Source: Rhizobium sp. RU36D
GTDB lineage: Bacteria > Pseudomonadota > Alphaproteobacteria > Rhizobiales > Rhizobiaceae
Length of the DNA stretch: 64,000 nucleotides
Assembly: GCF_900176345.1 (NCBI RefSeq)
Contig: NZ_FWXU01000010.1
Location: 1-64,000, forward strand
Reading direction: 5' to 3'
The position numbers were made by a program, and so were the translations under genes. The notes below the pieces were generated by a model that saw only the letters and a list, made by a program, of their open reading frames with translations, made no database searches and was not told the origin of the DNA. The stretch's first letter is position 1. Each line of letters opens with the position of its first letter. This document shows, one piece after another, positions 62,789 through 64,000 of the stretch.

Positions 62789-63469
62789 TTGCAGATTGAC
62801 TTCCATCAGGCCGAATTGCGCTTTGGCGACCGGTTGGCGCTTCGGCCGCTGACGTTATCGCTCCGTGAGCGGCGCATTGGCGTGATCGGTCTCAATGGCT
62901 CGGGCAAGACCTCGTTTGCGCGGCTGATCAACGGGTTGGCCAAGCCGAGCAGCGGGCACGTGACGGTGGATGGGCTCGATACAGTCAAAGACTGGAAGGC
63001 CGTGCTGGGGCGGGTTGGCTACATCTTCCAGAATCCGGCCAACCAGATCATCCTGCCGATCATCCGCGACGACATTGCCATGGGGCCGAAGGCGCGGGGG
63101 CTGAAAGGTGCAGAACTCAACGCCGCGGTGGATGGAGCGCTTACCCGCTTAGGCATCGCCCACCTGGCAGACCGGCGGCCGCACGAGCTTTCCGGGGGTG
63201 AGTTGCAGCTTGCGGCTTTGGCGGCCGTCACGGCAACGCGGCCCGATCTCGTCATCTTCGACGAGCCGACGAACCAACTGGACCTGAAGAACCGAGCCCT
63301 GGTGGAAGCGGCAATCCGTGACATGCCGGAACAGGCCGTCATCATCAGCCACGATCTCGACCTGGTTTCGGGTCTCGACCGGGTGCTGGTCTTTCACGAG
63401 GGAGGCATGGCCTTCGACGGCGCTGCCGCCGCGGCCATCGCCCGATATCGGGAGATTGCACGCACGTGA
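62789..63469 (+). CDS. bioM: Biotin ECF transporter ATPase BioM
   Basis: The product is about 226 aa, an ABC ATPase of the energy-coupling-factor type. Walker A is GLNGSGKTSFARLINGLAKP, the Q-loop is YIFQNPANQIILP, the signature is LSGGELQLAALAAVTATRP, and Walker B is LVIFDEPTNQLDL with the H-loop ISHDLDLVSGLD. GAGGGG lies 6 bp before the TTG at 62789; an upstream GTG at 62765 is the alternative. Its stop overlaps the start of bioN (GTGA). The BioMN assignment rests on this pair and on bioY in the window. Confidence 0.85.
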   Translation: MQIDFHQAELRFGDRLALRPLTLSLRERRIGVIGLNGSGKTSFARLINGLAKPSSGHVTVDGLDTVKDWKAVLGRVGYIFQNPANQIILPIIRDDIAMGPKARGLKGAELNAAVDGALTRLGIAHLADRRPHELSGGELQLAALAAVTATRPDLVIFDEPTNQLDLKNRALVEAAIRDMPEQAVIISHDLDLVSGLDRVLVFHEGGMAFDGAAAAAIARYREIART

Positions 63470-64000
63470 GGAGCCTCTACCACCAGGGCGACAGCCTGCT
63501 GCACCGCCTCCCGGCTCCGGTGAAGATCGCGGGGCTGGCTGCGGCCGCAACGGCGTTGTTTTTCACCCGCGATCCCGCGTGGCTGGTGGCAGCACTGCTA
63601 GCGGGCATCGCGCTCTATGCCAGCCTGGGACAGAGGATTGCGGCCGCATTTGCACGCTTGCGCCCCATCCTGCTGACGATCCTGTTGCTTGGGGTGTTTC
63701 TGCTGATCTTCTCATCCGCCGAAGAGGCTTTGGTCACGGTCCTGCGCCTGTCCACCCTGATGCTGCTCGGCGCGGCCGTGACGGCCTCGACCTCGATCCA
63801 GGCCTTCATGGAGACGATCACTCGCGCGGCAGCACCGCTCGAAAGGCTGGGATTGTTGAAGGCGGCCGATATCGGTCTTGCCGTCGGGCTCGTGCTGCGC
63901 TTCGTGCCGGAAGTCCTGGCCCGTTACGAAGATATCCGCGACGCCCATGTGGCGCGTGGCCTCAAACCCCGGGCTTCCACGCTGATCGGACCGCTGATCA
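63466..64000 (+). CDS. bioN: Biotin ECF transporter transmembrane subunit BioN (partial)
   Basis: The gene is cut by the window edge. The visible 178 residues are a CbiQ/EcfT-type membrane protein: SLYHQGDSLLHRLPAPVKIA, several helices, then LKAADIGLAVGLVLRFVPEV and the first coupling region RYEDIRDAHVARGLKPR (A-R-G motif). It joins BioM to BioY in the transport complex. A bioY copy may follow beyond 64000, which cannot be seen. Confidence 0.85.
   Translation, partial: MRSLYHQGDSLLHRLPAPVKIAGLAAAATALFFTRDPAWLVAALLAGIALYASLGQRIAAAFARLRPILLTILLLGVFLLIFSSAEEALVTVLRLSTLMLLGAAVTASTSIQAFMETITRAAAPLERLGLLKAADIGLAVGLVLRFVPEVLARYEDIRDAHVARGLKPRASTLIGPLI

Overview
The window looks like core chromosome of an alphaproteobacterium in the Rhizobiaceae (Rhizobium/Agrobacterium/Sinorhizobium relatives). 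Supporting signs are a GANTC methyltransferase of the CcrM type, a BioR-like regulator with three TTATCTATAA boxes beside bioY, the ctaC-ctaD-ctaB-small ORF-ctaG-ctaE oxidase cluster next to ialB and tldD genes, a ChoK-type thrB beside rnhA, rhizobial intergenic palindromes, high GC content and very tight gene packing with many ATGA/TGATG overlaps. No rRNA, tRNA, CRISPR array, insertion sequence or prophage was recognised.

Layout. 0-3 kb: intergenic repeats, then a leftward dsbA-like gene, dciA and an O-antigen-ligase-like gene. 3-5.5 kb: mutY, a HAD hydrolase and a HigBA-like toxin-antitoxin (TA) pair. 5.5-10.7 kb: a TPR/O-GlcNAc-transferase-like protein, twin hairpins, ccrM, an MmcQ-like gene, a Tat-exported beta-carbonic anhydrase and DUF1284. 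10.7-12.2 kb: bioY and a BioR-like regulator. 12.2-17.9 kb: a ParDE pair interrupted by a repeat element, an ArsR/NIPSNAP/ABM divergon, an SMR pump with a TetR regulator, a HAD phosphatase, a lipid kinase and a lipoprotein. 18.1-24.5 kb: thrC, M16 peptidase, GNAT and a GGDEF-EAL protein. 24.5-26.7 kb: an unusual tandem duplication of the yqgE 3' end plus a secreted cysteine protein gene. 26.8-31.1 kb: DsbD-alpha-like protein, peroxiredoxin, EamA, Dabb, rnhA and thrB. 31.2-31.8 kb: a second ParDE. 31.8-40.3 kb: ispH, DUF1304, surf1, DUF983, L,D-transpeptidase and the aa3 cytochrome c oxidase genes, all leftward. 40.6-47.5 kb: ialB, tldD, an orphan ParD, MazG-like, a D,D-carboxypeptidase and two transporters. 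47.5-59.5 kb: deacetylase, pdxH, lipoprotein, DnaJ-like protein, fabI, phosphoglycerate mutase family, DUF1344, a second GGDEF-EAL protein, aroC, a RibB with a decayed GTP cyclohydrolase II domain, and DUF1993. 59.5-64 kb: epimerase, YnfA, BrnTA, a YcaQ-like protein, and bioM with a partial bioN.

How the genes relate. Biotin uptake is represented at both ends: the substrate-binding S component (bioY) with its likely regulator on the left, and the ATPase and transmembrane subunits (bioM, bioN) on the right. The oxidase block carries structural subunits and assembly factors (heme O synthase, Cox11, SURF1). Threonine synthesis (thrB, thrC) is split. Four TA pairs and one orphan antitoxin sit among housekeeping genes. 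The most unusual pieces are the yqgE/secreted-protein duplication, the repeat element that replaces the start of a ParE toxin, the three BioR boxes with DUF1284 in the same operon, a TetR-type operator inside the promoter spacer of the SMR pump, and an FNR/FixK-like box in the ctaC leader.
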